From positions 62,001 to 126,000 of the forward strand of contig NZ_JAAAWN010000006.1 of the NCBI RefSeq assembly GCF_010500865.1: a DNA stretch of 64,000 nt, given 5' to 3'. The notes below the pieces were generated by a model. The model was not told where the DNA came from. It did no database searches and saw only the letters and a program-made list of their open reading frames with translations. Every line of letters begins with the position of its first letter. Position 1 is the first letter of the stretch. Shown piece after piece: positions 37,673-46,569 of the stretch. This DNA comes from Alteromonas profundi (GTDB lineage Bacteria > Pseudomonadota > Gammaproteobacteria > Enterobacterales > Alteromonadaceae). A program made the translations under genes and the position numbers.

Positions 37673-38240
37673 ATTTCAACAACAACTTAAGGGCACGTCG
37701 GATGCGGCGCGCCCTCTTCCGCCAGTTGATAAGTGGGATCCCCCGTTTTGTGGCGATATTAATTTGACTATTGCGCTGGACGGACGTTGGTTTTACGAAG
37801 GCAGCCCTATAGGAAGAATAAGTTTAGTACGTTTATTTGCATCGGTGTTAAAGCGTGAAGGTGATAATTACTACCTTGTTACTCCGGTAGAAAAAGTAGG
37901 CATTAAGGTAGAAGATACGCCATTTTTGATTACCGAGTGGCATAAAAAAGATGACACCTTGGTGCTTGTTACACAAACAGGGGATGAGATCCCATTGACC
38001 AGTAGCGCGCAACTTGAGCTACGTACTCCACCACCTGCTATCAGCGATGACAAGGCCACGCCCATCCCCTATATCTGCGTACGACGTAATTTATGGGCGC
38101 GCTTGCACCAAAATACCTACTATCAACTATTATCCCACGCCAACGAGGCCCACACACAACAGGCAGAAGGTGGCGATATTACCCGCTTTACTATCCGCTC
38201 TGGCCAGCAGGAATTCGTGATTGGCGAAGTCGCTGACTAA
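37659..38240 (+). CDS. DUF1285 domain protein
   Basis: 193 residues from the ATG at 37659. Pattern [33 protein letters not shown] and [19 protein letters not shown] is that of DUF1285, whose solved members have two small beta domains. No signal peptide. Overlaps the DUF3014 gene, so the two are coupled; role unknown. Confidence 0.85.
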   Translation: MDLNRFQQQLKGTSDAARPLPPVDKWDPPFCGDINLTIALDGRWFYEGSPIGRISLVRLFASVLKREGDNYYLVTPVEKVGIKVEDTPFLITEWHKKDDTLVLVTQTGDEIPLTSSAQLELRTPPPAISDDKATPIPYICVRRNLWARLHQNTYYQLLSHANEAHTQQAEGGDITRFTIRSGQQEFVIGEVAD

Positions 38241-38373
38241 GGCTAATTTTACTCCCCCGTTTGATAGTTTCAATAAACACCTGTTAGCACAGAAAAAGAG
38301 GGTTTATTTGCGTTCCCCTTGCCGCTCTTCTACATTAACTGTTCGTCTATTCACCAATCAAAAGAAAAATATC

Positions 38374-39666
38374 ATGAAAAAGACACTAGTTACATTAGGC
38401 GTGGTGGCGGTTTCTACAGCCCTTGCAATAACGGCCCAAGCCGCAACACTTATTCACGCAAAAGACGTATTTACTGGCACCTCGGATACCCTTAGATCTA
38501 CCGTCACCATTGTGGTTGAAGGGAATAAAATTAAAGCCATTGAAAATGGTTTTCTTCAACCTAGCGATGGCGATACCGTTATTGATTTAAAAGACGCCAC
38601 TGTTATGCCGGGGCTAATGGATATGCATGTTCATTTATCTACCCAATTTGGCGGGCCGCAAACTTATTTAGATCGTTATTCGCTTAATGAGGCTGACTTT
38701 GCATTACGCGCTGCACACTATGCAAATACTACACTACAAGCGGGTTTTACTACTGTACGCAACCTAGGGGATGGGCATTATGAAACTGTCGCCCTACGCA
38801 ATGCTATTAATCGAGGCTACGCGACCGGGCCGCGTATCTACACGGCGGGAAAGTCTATTGCAACCACAGGTGGGCATGCCGACCCTAGCAACGGCATCTC
38901 CCACCTTCTGCGCCCAGATGTAGGCCCTAGAGAAGGCGTAGTAAATGGAGAAGTTGATGCCCGTGAAGCCATTCGCTCGCGCTACCAAGATGGCGCAGAT
39001 CTTATTAAAATCACCGCAACCGGCGGCGTGCTTAGCGTGGCAAAAAGTGGTCAAAACCCCCAGTTCATGGCTGATGAATTAAGCGCCATTGTAGAAACCG
39101 CCGACGACTATGGCATGACAGTGGCTGTACATGCCCATGGCAAAGAAGGGATGAAACGGGCGATAGTGGCAGGGGTTGATTCAATTGAGCATGGCACCTA
39201 TATGGATGATGAAATTCGTGACTTGATGAAACAACACAGTACCTACTATGTACCTACCATTATGGCTGGAAAGTTTGTTGCCGATAAAGCAAAAATAGAT
39301 GGTTACTTCCCCGATCTTGTGCGCCCCAAAGCCGCAGCAATAGGGCCACTTATTCAAAACACCTTCAAAAAAGCACATAGAGCGGGCGTAAAAATTGCTT
39401 TTGGTACTGATAGTGGTGTCTCAGCGCATGGCGATAATGCACAGGAATTTGCTCTTATGGTAGAGGCGGGAATGTCTCCCGCCGATGCGATATTAAGTGC
39501 CACCGTAAATAGCGCAGACCTACTAGGCATAAGCGATACACTAGGAACACTAGAGCCCGGGAAGCTTGCCGACATAGTGGCAGTTAAGGGCGATCCATTA
39601 AAAGATATAGGGTTGCTTGAGCAGGTATCGTTTGTAATGAAGGATGGCAAAGTTTACAAACAATAG
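38374..39666 (+). CDS. Exported amidohydrolase (imidazolonepropionase-like / Xaa-Pro dipeptidase group)
   Basis: 430 residues from the ATG at 38374; the frame is open from 38221 but the upstream 51 codons lack a start signal. Signal peptide ends near AQA-AT (about residue 24). The metal site is visible: DMHVHLS, the carbamylated-lysine candidate in [28 protein letters not shown] and the Asp in FGTDSG. Related exported enzymes cleave Xaa-Arg/Lys or Xaa-Pro dipeptides. Probably periplasmic. Confidence 0.88.
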   Translation: MKKTLVTLGVVAVSTALAITAQAATLIHAKDVFTGTSDTLRSTVTIVVEGNKIKAIENGFLQPSDGDTVIDLKDATVMPGLMDMHVHLSTQFGGPQTYLDRYSLNEADFALRAAHYANTTLQAGFTTVRNLGDGHYETVALRNAINRGYATGPRIYTAGKSIATTGGHADPSNGISHLLRPDVGPREGVVNGEVDAREAIRSRYQDGADLIKITATGGVLSVAKSGQNPQFMADELSAIVETADDYGMTVAVHAHGKEGMKRAIVAGVDSIEHGTYMDDEIRDLMKQHSTYYVPTIMAGKFVADKAKIDGYFPDLVRPKAAAIGPLIQNTFKKAHRAGVKIAFGTDSGVSAHGDNAQEFALMVEAGMSPADAILSATVNSADLLGISDTLGTLEPGKLADIVAVKGDPLKDIGLLEQVSFVMKDGKVYKQ

Positions 39667-39679
39667 GTAAAAGGGTTAC

Positions 39680-40270
39680 ATGGCACTGGGAAAAAAGCTA
39701 AAGCGAAAAACACGCCAACTGGTTGACTCAAAACACATGCTAACGGGTATGACCCTAGCTTCATTTTTAGAATCAACCATTGTTCCCGTGCCCTTAGAGG
39801 CCGTAATGGTGCCGCTAATGCAAGCGAGACGCGACTGCTTGTGGCGAATTGCGCTTGTCGCCACCCTAGGGTGTATTTTAGGTGCTGTTTTCGGCTACGC
39901 CTTAGGCTATTACCTCTTTGACTTAATCGGTGAGTGGGTAATAGATACCTTCTTTAGCGAACAACAGTTTGATAACGTAAAACAGCAGATGCAGAACCAA
40001 GGTTTTTGGTTTGTAATGACCCTAGGAATAGCGCCCATACCATTTCAAGTCGCCATGTTGGCCGCTGGCGCCACACAATATTCTTTAGGGCTGTTTTTAT
40101 TAGCAACTGCGATTGCGCGGGCCATCCGCTACTTCGGCTTGGCCATAGTTGTGTATTACACCGGTGAACGCGCCGAACAACTCATTAAACGTTATAAGAT
40201 GCGCGCCATTCTCGCGCTATCGCTATTAGTTGTACTAATCTGGTGGGGGGCAAATCAATTTAGCGGTTAA
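39680..40270 (+). CDS. VTT/DedA-like (YqaA-type) membrane protein
   Basis: 196 residues with about five hydrophobic segments. The SNARE-associated/VTT pattern is visible: ASFLESTIVPVPLEAVMVPLMQAR, then LGCILGAVFGYALGYYLFD and GIAPIPFQVAMLAAG. DedA-type proteins are linked to lipid flipping and proton-motive-force maintenance; YqaA-group function is unproven. Lies 13 bp after the amidohydrolase and may be cotranscribed. Confidence 0.82.
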   Translation: MALGKKLKRKTRQLVDSKHMLTGMTLASFLESTIVPVPLEAVMVPLMQARRDCLWRIALVATLGCILGAVFGYALGYYLFDLIGEWVIDTFFSEQQFDNVKQQMQNQGFWFVMTLGIAPIPFQVAMLAAGATQYSLGLFLLATAIARAIRYFGLAIVVYYTGERAEQLIKRYKMRAILALSLLVVLIWWGANQFSG

Positions 40271-40316
40271 ATTGAGGGTCTCGATAAAATGCATCGTTTT
40301 TTTGAACTTTACATTT

Positions 40317-40335
40317 GATAATGATTCTTATTTGC
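40317..40335 (+). promoter_or_regulatory. Candidate Fur box within promoter
   Basis: GATAATGATTCTTATTTGC matches 14 of 19 Fur consensus positions, including GATAATGAT. It lies between a -35-like TTGATA (40315-40320) and a -10-like TAATGT (40338-40343) spaced 17 bp, an arrangement expected for repression. Confidence 0.65.
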
Positions 40336-40364
40336 ACTAATGTAGTATTTAGGAGGTGCAAATA
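40329..40364 (+). repeat. Inverted repeat spanning promoter and start codon
   Basis: Perfect 9-bp arms TATTTGCAC (40329-40337) and GTGCAAATA (40356-40364); the right arm contains the ribosome-site end and the first base of the ATG. May be a second operator, or an RNA lock if transcription begins further upstream. Confidence 0.6.
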
Positions 40365-40858
40365 TGAAAACACACCATTTATGTCCCGTTTATCGCAAGT
40401 GGTTACAGCTTAACCCTATGATTGCCCGGGCGCATCGCAGTGCCCTGCAAAACCAGACACAGCAGGCACATATAAAAGGCGATACGCAGGAAGCGAAGCG
40501 TTTAGGCTATCAAACCTTTGAAGCAGCGAAGGTTATTATAACTGCGCTTCAGCCGGTATTGCCGGATAGGGTTAAGCCCATACATGAAGATATTTTAGCC
40601 TTCGGTACCATGGGCATGTACTTGGCCACCTTGCTTATTAAGAATGATGAAATTAAAGAAGCTCACCGTGTTCTTCAAGAATCTCAGCAACAGCTACTGG
40701 CTATTTTGCCTTTGCATGCCACAACCCCCACGGTATGTAGGCTAATTGCCACCCTACAGCAATCTCTTGAAACGGGTAGCCAACACCTTCTTAGCAAAAA
40801 GCGTCAAGGACAACTCCCTTCAATATGCCCCCAGCTTGCTTCTGCAAACGTACATTAG
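40364..40858 (+). CDS. Hypothetical protein, putatively Fur-regulated
   Basis: 164 residues, no signal peptide or membrane segment, mostly helical by composition (repeated Ala/Gln/Leu heptads). Contains CPVYRKW near the start and a segment FGTMGMYLATLLIKNDEIKEAHRVLQES that could form a TPR-like helix pair. Strong AGGAGG ribosome site. The Fur box in its promoter suggests expression under iron limitation. I do not recognise the family. Confidence 0.75.
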   Translation: MKTHHLCPVYRKWLQLNPMIARAHRSALQNQTQQAHIKGDTQEAKRLGYQTFEAAKVIITALQPVLPDRVKPIHEDILAFGTMGMYLATLLIKNDEIKEAHRVLQESQQQLLAILPLHATTPTVCRLIATLQQSLETGSQHLLSKKRQGQLPSICPQLASANVH

Positions 40859-40880
40859 TAATACAACGAGGATGCAAAAA

Positions 40881-41063
40881 ATGGCAACTAAATCGAGCGT
40901 TAACAGTAACGATTTCATATCAGTCAACGTAAAAGCCTCGGTGCTTCGCAAAATGTTAAGTGGTCGGAATATTCATCTCACCGATATCCACTGCTCGTGC
41001 ACCCATAGCAAACAGCAGTTACAACAACTGCTATTACAAGCCTTAAGCGAAGAAGAGCACTAA
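40881..41063 (+). CDS. Small hypothetical protein with CxC-H motif
   Basis: 60 residues from the ATG at 40881, preceded by GAGGA; 22 bp after the 164-residue gene, so probably in the same iron-responsive unit. Contains HCSCTHSKQQLQQLLLQAL: three potential metal ligands (CxC plus flanking His) before a helix. No named family. An in-frame ATG at 40872 is an alternative start. Confidence 0.6.
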   Translation: MATKSSVNSNDFISVNVKASVLRKMLSGRNIHLTDIHCSCTHSKQQLQQLLLQALSEEEH

Positions 41064-41143
41064 CAGAAAATTTACGCTGCAATGGACTAAAGTGGTTTAA
41101 ATCTTGATTACCTAATAACGTATTTATTATTAGGAGAAGAGGA

Positions 41144-41941
41144 ATGTCGTCATCCACAAATTGGCTAAATGTGATTGCTAGCGTGGGCTACAGCGCGAAA
41201 ACCGTGATGTATTCACTGCTTGGTTTGTTCATCCTTTCCTCTGTAATAACTGCCGCTGAACGTGAAAAAGCCACACAGAAACACGTTTTTGAAACCCTCC
41301 AATCCCAACCTTTTGGCAAAGCACTATTATTTGGCCTTATTGTCGGGCTAGTTTGTTATGCATTGTGGCGCTGGCTACAAGGCTTTTTAAATACCGAGTC
41401 GTTACAAATGGACAAGGCGAAAGACATCGTGATGCGAGGTTTTTTGTTTATCTCAGGTTTATTTTATTTTGCGGCGGCTTACCTAGGAGTAAGAGTCCTG
41501 ATGGGCACCGACCAGAAAAGTGGTGGGTCGAGCAGTGAGGATGTAAGTCAACATCTTATGCAGTACGAATGGGGAATATTACTCGTCGCCGCAATAGGCG
41601 CAGCTATTATTACGTTCGCCTTTATACAATTCAAACACGCCTACACGGCAGATTTTTTGAAAAAGTTTGAGCAACACCGGTTAACAGGAACGCATCGACA
41701 AGCGACGAAAACGGCTGGCCGAATAGGCTATTTCGCGCGTGGGGTAGTGTATTTATTCGTGGGCAGCTTTTTCGCGCTTGCTGCGTATCAAAGTGACCCA
41801 TCTGAAGCTGGAGGGTTACAAAAATCACTGACCACATTAACCCAACAGCCCTTCGGGTTATACCTTTTAGCTGCCGTTGGTGCAGGGTTCGTCATGTTTG
41901 GGGTTTATTGTGGGTTTGAAGCCAGGTATCGTCGAACGTAG
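41144..41941 (+). CDS. DUF1206 membrane protein
   Basis: 265 residues, six predicted membrane helices as three repeats, each starting with a G-Y/F-x-(A/S)-(K/R)-G/T segment (ASVGYSAKTVMYSLLG, KDIVMRGFLFISGLFYF, GRIGYFARGVVYLFVG). This is the DUF1206 pattern. Function unknown. AGGAGAAGAGG precedes the ATG; 80 bp behind the small CxC gene. Confidence 0.85.
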   Translation: MSSSTNWLNVIASVGYSAKTVMYSLLGLFILSSVITAAEREKATQKHVFETLQSQPFGKALLFGLIVGLVCYALWRWLQGFLNTESLQMDKAKDIVMRGFLFISGLFYFAAAYLGVRVLMGTDQKSGGSSSEDVSQHLMQYEWGILLVAAIGAAIITFAFIQFKHAYTADFLKKFEQHRLTGTHRQATKTAGRIGYFARGVVYLFVGSFFALAAYQSDPSEAGGLQKSLTTLTQQPFGLYLLAAVGAGFVMFGVYCGFEARYRRT

Positions 41942-41989
41942 CCTACGCAATTGGCGTAACCTTGCGTACACCTTGTAGAAATAGATATA

Positions 41990-42013
41990 AAAGGGCGTTA
42001 GCTAACGCCCTTT
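41990..42013. terminator. Palindromic terminator containing the tusA stop codon
   Basis: 24-bp near-continuous palindrome (AAAGGGCGTTAG and its complement) with T runs both ways, between convergent DUF1206 and tusA genes. The tusA TAA (42000-41998) lies inside the left arm. Confidence 0.85.
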
Positions 42014-42258
42014 TTAATCACATATTGATACGGCATGTTTTCGGTTTGTGCGGCAATAAGGGTGTGCTCCATAAACCGACAAAAACTAGGAATGTCCCTA
42101 GCAGTAGAAGGGTCGTCTGCCACCACAGATAAGGTTTCACCTTCTGCTAATTTGCGTATTTCAAGGCGCACCATCATTACGGGTTCAGGGCATCGTAAAC
42201 CCAGCGCATCAAGATGCGCGCTGGCGTCATCAAATAACGTTTGAATATCAGATGCCAT
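41998..42258 (-). CDS. tusA: TusA-family sulfurtransferase
   Basis: 86 residues from the ATG at 42258 (a GTG at 42267 is possible). The single conserved cysteine is Cys23 in [10 protein letters not shown], the persulfide carrier of TusA, which passes sulfur for tRNA 2-thiouridine and molybdenum cofactor. An N-terminal extension of about 15 residues precedes the core. Its start overlaps the pyrE stop by 11 bp, so it is coupled to pyrE; the pairing with pyrimidine synthesis is unusual but probably incidental. Confidence 0.88.
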   Translation of the reverse strand: MASDIQTLFDDASAHLDALGLRCPEPVMMVRLEIRKLAEGETLSVVADDPSTARDIPSFCRFMEHTLIAAQTENMPYQYVIKKGVS

Positions 42259-42889
42259 AGCTCTCACGGTATGCGTTAATTCCGTTAATTTGCTCCTCGT
42301 GACCGCCTTTTTCCTTAAGGTAAGCCACTACGTCAGCAAGCGACACAATAGCGATAACCTGAGTATCAAAGTCGCGCTCTACCTCTTGAATTGCCGACAG
42401 TTCACCCTTGCCACGCTCTTGTCTGTCTAGCGCTATTAGCACACCTGACAAGCTAGCTTGTTGTTGCTCGATAAGCGCCATAGATTCACGAATAGCAGTA
42501 CCGGCGGTAATAACATCGTCCACCAGCATTACCCTGCCGCTAAGGGGGCTTCCCACTAAATTGCCACCCTCGCCATGAGTTTTCGCTTCCTTACGGTTGA
42601 AACAATAAGGTACGTCTTGGCCGTGGCTATCGGCTAACGCTACCGCTGTAGTGGTAGCAATAGGTATACCTTTATAGGCCGGGCCAAACAATACGTCAAA
42701 TTCAACGCCCGCATCAACCAAAGCATCTGCATAAAAGCGACCTAGCTTCGCCAAATCGCCCCCACGGTTGAATAAACCTGCATTGAAGAAATACGGGCTA
42801 ACGCGGCCAGACTTTAACGTGAACTCACCAAATTTAAGCACCTCTCGGGCTATCGCAAATTCAATAAAATCGCGCTGGAACGCCTTCAT
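42248..42889 (-). CDS. pyrE: Orotate phosphoribosyltransferase
   Basis: Pyrimidine synthesis: orotate plus PRPP gives OMP. 213 residues, same as E. coli. PRPP motif [13 protein letters not shown], flexible loop [12 protein letters not shown], and N-terminal [22 protein letters not shown] all present. 9 bp behind rph, the standard rph-pyrE operon. Confidence 0.97.
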   Translation of the reverse strand: MKAFQRDFIEFAIAREVLKFGEFTLKSGRVSPYFFNAGLFNRGGDLAKLGRFYADALVDAGVEFDVLFGPAYKGIPIATTTAVALADSHGQDVPYCFNRKEAKTHGEGGNLVGSPLSGRVMLVDDVITAGTAIRESMALIEQQQASLSGVLIALDRQERGKGELSAIQEVERDFDTQVIAIVSLADVVAYLKEKGGHEEQINGINAYRESYGI

Positions 42890-42898
42890 GCTAACTCC

Positions 42899-43612
42899 TT
42901 ATGCCAATGCTGCTTTTTGAATGTCGAACAATTCACGAAGACCGTGCTTCGCGATAGTTAGCATTTCATCTAGTTCTTGGAAATCAAATGGTTCGCCTTC
43001 AGCAGTACCTTGCACTTCGATAAGCTTACCGGTTTCCGTCATAACGATATTCATATCCGTTTCTGCTTCAGAATCTTCGGTATATTCTAAATCGGCAATA
43101 GGCGTGCCTTTGTAGATACCTACCGACAAGGCCGCGATCATATGTTTAAGGGGGTTAGCCTTCAGAATACCTTTTGCGCGCATGTAAGTAAGCGCATCAA
43201 CTAACGCCACACAGGCTCCGGTAATAGACGCAGTACGTGTACCACCATCTGCCTGAATAACATCACAATCAAGCGTGATAGTATTTTCGCCAAGTAGCTT
43301 CAAGTCGACCGCTGCACGTAAAGAACGGGCTATTAAACGTTGAATTTCTAAAGTACGACCACCTTGCTTACCACGGGCCGCTTCACGACCGCTGCGTGTA
43401 TGAGTAGCGCGAGGTAGCATACTGTATTCAGCGGTAATCCATCCTTTGCCTTGGCCTTTCATGAAGCGAGGAACACCTTCTTCAACCGTTGCGTTACATA
43501 GCACTTTGGTATTTCCGAATTCCACCAATACTGAGCCTTCAGCATGACAGGTATACTGACGAGTAATAGTAACTGGACGAATTTGACTGGCGGTTCTGCC
43601 GCTTGGACGCAT
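42899..43612 (-). CDS. rph: Ribonuclease PH
   Basis: Phosphorolytic 3' exoribonuclease that trims tRNA precursors. 237 residues from the ATG at 43612, which aligns [14 protein letters not shown] with E. coli MRPAGR; an ATG four codons upstream is less likely. Conserved [32 protein letters not shown] present. Not frameshifted, unlike E. coli K-12 rph. Confidence 0.96.
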   Translation of the reverse strand: MRPSGRTASQIRPVTITRQYTCHAEGSVLVEFGNTKVLCNATVEEGVPRFMKGQGKGWITAEYSMLPRATHTRSGREAARGKQGGRTLEIQRLIARSLRAAVDLKLLGENTITLDCDVIQADGGTRTASITGACVALVDALTYMRAKGILKANPLKHMIAALSVGIYKGTPIADLEYTEDSEAETDMNIVMTETGKLIEVQGTAEGEPFDFQELDEMLTIAKHGLRELFDIQKAALA

Positions 43613-43884
43613 AGTGTTCTCCACAACGTAAATGCATTAAATAGGGCATGTACATATACGCAACTGCGCTGCGTAAATGCCATAGGCCTTATGGTATTAA
43701 GAGACATAGTATACCCCACTAAGCGCACCTGTTAAAAACGAACTTTTAGCCTATTAACATAACGGTTTTCCCTAATTGTGCGCTACTATATGAAGAACGA
43801 GAACACCTGCCCGATCTGAACTAACCACAATGTGCACTGGCCCGTTGTTTTTGCAGGTTTTCACAATTTAATTTAAGGACACTT
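43613..43884. other. rph-yicC divergent intergenic region
   Basis: Divergent promoter region of 272 bp with no gene seen. Confidence 0.4.
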
Positions 43885-44748
43885 ATGATTTACAGCATGA
43901 CAGCGTTTGCCCGCGTAGAGACGAAAAAAGACTGGGGCTCTGCGGTTTGGGAAATCCGTTCGGTAAACCAACGCTTTTTAGAAACCTATTTTCGTTTGCC
44001 AGAACAATTTCGTTCACTAGAGCCTGTATTGCGTGAACGTTTTAGAAAAAAACTGGCCCGCGGAAAAGTAGAATGCGCGCTTCGCTTTACGGCCAACGAT
44101 GCCGCTGTCACTAAACTAAGCCTTAATGAAGCACTCGCAAAACAAGTATTGCACGCCGCCGACTGGGTACAAGCCCATGGTCAATCCACCGGCGTAAACC
44201 CCCTTGATGTACTACGCTGGCCAGGCGTTATTGCTGCAGAAGAAGCAGACATGGACACCATACACACAGATGTAATGGCAGCGTTTGACCAAGCCTTAAC
44301 CGATTTTATTAGTGCCCGCGCCACTGAAGGCGAAGCGTTAAAAGACATGATTATACAACGTTTAGATGCGATTGAAGTTGAAGCAGAAAAAGTAACTGCT
44401 CGGATGCCAGAAATAATGCAATGGCAAAGAGACAAAGTGCAAACCCGTTTTGAAGAAGCAAAGGTAGAGCTAGATGCGGGTCGTTTTGAACAAGAAATGA
44501 TTATGCTAGCGCAAAAGGTAGATGTCGCCGAAGAGCTCGATCGCTTAAATACTCACGTAAAAGAAACCCGCAATATTTTGAAAAAAGGCGGGGCAGTGGG
44601 CCGCAGGTTAGATTTCATGATGCAAGAGTTTAACCGCGAGTCGAACACGCTAGGGTCTAAGTCTATTAGCACAGACATTACCCAATCAGCTGTTGAACTC
44701 AAAGTTTTAATTGAGCAAATGCGAGAGCAGATTCAAAACATCGAATAG
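43885..44748 (+). CDS. yicC: YicC family endoribonuclease
   Basis: 287 residues, full length: MIYSMTAFARVE at the start, RSVNQRFLETYFRLPE, and C-terminal GRRLDFMMQEFNRESNTLGSKS and EQMREQIQNIE. E. coli YicC is an endoribonuclease acting on RyhB sRNA. Divergent from rph, its usual neighbour. The last 24 bases recur in diverged form at 47161-47184, so this gene end is interpreted as the left attachment site of an inserted element. Confidence 0.95.
   Translation: MIYSMTAFARVETKKDWGSAVWEIRSVNQRFLETYFRLPEQFRSLEPVLRERFRKKLARGKVECALRFTANDAAVTKLSLNEALAKQVLHAADWVQAHGQSTGVNPLDVLRWPGVIAAEEADMDTIHTDVMAAFDQALTDFISARATEGEALKDMIIQRLDAIEVEAEKVTARMPEIMQWQRDKVQTRFEEAKVELDAGRFEQEMIMLAQKVDVAEELDRLNTHVKETRNILKKGGAVGRRLDFMMQEFNRESNTLGSKSISTDITQSAVELKVLIEQMREQIQNIE
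44725..44748 (+). repeat. Left attachment-site copy (yicC end)
   Basis: Encodes EQIQNIE-stop in frame with yicC; partner of the copy at 47161-47184. Confidence 0.75.
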
Positions 44749-44789
44749 GTTCCTGGGTAGAAAGTCACCCGTCCAAGAATGTCTTAGAA

Positions 44790-44822
44790 GCCCTGTTATT
44801 TGCTTGTAAATAAAGGGCTTTG
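44790..44822 (+). terminator. Terminator after yicC
   Basis: Stem AGCCCT-g-TTATTT/AAATAAAGGGCT with a one-base bulge, loop GCTTGT, then a T-rich stretch. Confidence 0.7.
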
Positions 44823-45116
44823 TAATTTTTCCCGTCCAAATCGGTTTGCAGATGTCCGTGCAGCAAACGCCTGCACCTCTTCACGGAAGTGTTCAAAATC
44901 GAATTGAATCAACGGCACTCGCTCAACGTCATCATTATCGAAGTATTTTAACATCAGCTCAAAAGGCTCTGCCTATAGATCACTGTAGGTGGAATACGCC
45001 TGAAAGGACGTGGCGCTGATCTCAGCACGGCTTGAAATTGATCTGAGAGCTTGGCGTGCTTGAGCGTTTAAATACCCATCCAGACGCTCGAATTTATAGT
45101 ATTGATATTCGCTCAC
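44795..45116 (-). pseudogene. Remnant of a conserved hypothetical gene with in-frame amber stop
   Basis: Reading from GTG at 45116: VSEYQYYKFERLDGYL...ISSRAEISATSFQAYSTYSDL, then TAG at 44975-44973, then the same frame continues AEPFELMLKYFD... for about 60 codons to a TAA near 44795. The first half resembles a family of uncharacterised proteins with an EYQYYEF...DRPL...ISSRA start (recalled, not searched). The second half is shorter than I would expect, so an internal deletion is likely too. The tail runs into the yicC terminator. Only an amber suppressor would read it through. Confidence 0.65.
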
Positions 45117-45126
45117 GATGACCTTG

Positions 45127-46131
45127 CTATGTATTTATTGTGAATTGAAAAGTTTGTTTTAATAAAGGCAGTACCTGTACCGCTCTACCAACAGGTTTCG
45201 TGTTAAAATAACGTCTTGGGTCAATGGTCACAAACCCCCAAAACTGCAAAAATCGCTCAATAAATCGTGCTTCAATGAGCATGCTTAAGTTTCTTTCTGG
45301 CGAGAAGTAATCATCCGTAGGGAATGCCAGCAATAGATCAGGGAATGCTGTCATCACCTCTTTCACAAGCTGATCCACACTGTTGTGGCTTTGGATACGC
45401 CACAACATAAACAGCCAAAAGGTTCGCAGGTCGGCATCAAACTCAAAACCGTCCAAATAGCCCCAGTTATATTTGCTGATGGCAGCCTCTAACATAGGTT
45501 TGAAAAAAGTCTGTATGCCTAAAGCTTGATACTGCTTTTGCGCTGATTTTTTTACATGGTAGCGACCACTGCGCCGATAAATAATACCGCTAATTTCGGC
45601 AAGCACTCGGGTGTAATGCAAGGCATTAAACTTGTCTTCGTTGCTGCCGGCAAACTCACTGATGCTTATATCACGTTCGAATTGGGCAACAGCAAACTCA
45701 GGCAATAACTCACTGGCCTGTTTGACTAATTTAGCCGGTAAGTTACCTTTACTTGTGGCTTTGAAGGAGCCTTCTTGGGCCATGGCCTCATCAAGAATGA
45801 GCGCTAAATAGCGCATGACTGGGCTGGCTGCAAGGCTGTCTGGCGTACTGATTGTGACCCACTGTAATTCAGCAAAAGGCGCATACAGCCAATTGGCCAT
45901 TTGCGTTGGCGTTACGCCACAAAAATCGGGATGAGGTTGATTATTGCGATCGTGCACTTTGTGCTGCAAGGCTGCGTTGAGTTCATCAATACTCAAATTT
46001 CGGTTCATTGCCAGCATGGTTTCAACATCATCGAAAACTTGGTCATGTTGCTTGGAAGCGCTGCCCATACAACAACGTTTAAATTTTTTACCACTGCCAC
46101 AATGGCAAGGATCGTTACGACCGAGCTTCAT
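45127..46131 (-). CDS. SEC-C metal-binding domain protein
   Basis: 334 residues. The N-terminus is a SEC-C zinc motif (NDPCHCGSGKKFKRCC; Cys9, Cys11, Cys20, Cys21) as in the SecA tail, followed by about 300 residues of helical sequence I cannot assign. No membrane segment. It sits inside the yicC-end element, 18 bp behind the original hipA end. The frame is intact, unlike its neighbours, so it may still be expressed. Function unknown. Confidence 0.75.
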   Translation of the reverse strand: MKLGRNDPCHCGSGKKFKRCCMGSASKQHDQVFDDVETMLAMNRNLSIDELNAALQHKVHDRNNQPHPDFCGVTPTQMANWLYAPFAELQWVTISTPDSLAASPVMRYLALILDEAMAQEGSFKATSKGNLPAKLVKQASELLPEFAVAQFERDISISEFAGSNEDKFNALHYTRVLAEISGIIYRRSGRYHVKKSAQKQYQALGIQTFFKPMLEAAISKYNWGYLDGFEFDADLRTFWLFMLWRIQSHNSVDQLVKEVMTAFPDLLLAFPTDDYFSPERNLSMLIEARFIERFLQFWGFVTIDPRRYFNTKPVGRAVQVLPLLKQTFQFTINT

Positions 46132-46149
46132 AGCTGTCCCTTCTTATTG

Positions 46150-46569
46150 TTATAGAAAAAGCGCTGCATTTTCCTGTTTGCGCTGATCCAATGTCTTAGC
46201 AATCGCAGACACTGTTGTTTTACTGATCCCTTGCTGCTGTGCCAGATACGTAAATTGGCTGATGGCTTCTGCAACTTCTTCAATGACTTGCCTTGCCTTG
46301 CATCATTCCAATTCGAAAAGCCTGCACTGGTAGCAAGTTTTTGCATTACCTTAAGCGGTGGCGCTTTGCCATAACCTCCGAAAGCAGTGGCGTGTTCGTT
46401 GAATGGATGTGGGCTGTAGGTAACATCGTAAAAAGGTGCAGGCTCCCATTGACCGTCATCCTCGAGCAAAAACACCTTGGCGATTTTGCGCCAAGACCCC
46501 TACAGAAACCTGTTCACCTGAGCTTAACGTACGAGTTACAGTGAGTTTTTGAATGGGTTTAAAACTCAT
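46150..46569 (-). pseudogene. hipA: hipA toxin gene, internally deleted and frameshifted
   Basis: From ATG 46569 the frame reads MSFKPIQKLTVTRTLSSGEQ...NRQGVFARG and stops; this is only the first ~36 residues of the HipA N-terminal domain. The sequence then continues in another frame as VFLLEDDGQWEPAPFYDVTYS, the HipA C-terminal region, so the whole kinase core (roughly 300 residues in intact HipA) is deleted. A second lesion is a tandem AAGGC duplication near 46290-46300; removing one copy restores a good C-terminus ending QENAALFL at 46150. The product cannot be an active kinase. Confidence 0.8.

Noticed and set aside
38221..38373. N-terminal extension of the amidohydrolase
   Set aside because: Would bury the signal peptide and overlap the DUF1285 gene; the ATG at 38374 gives a clean signal sequence.
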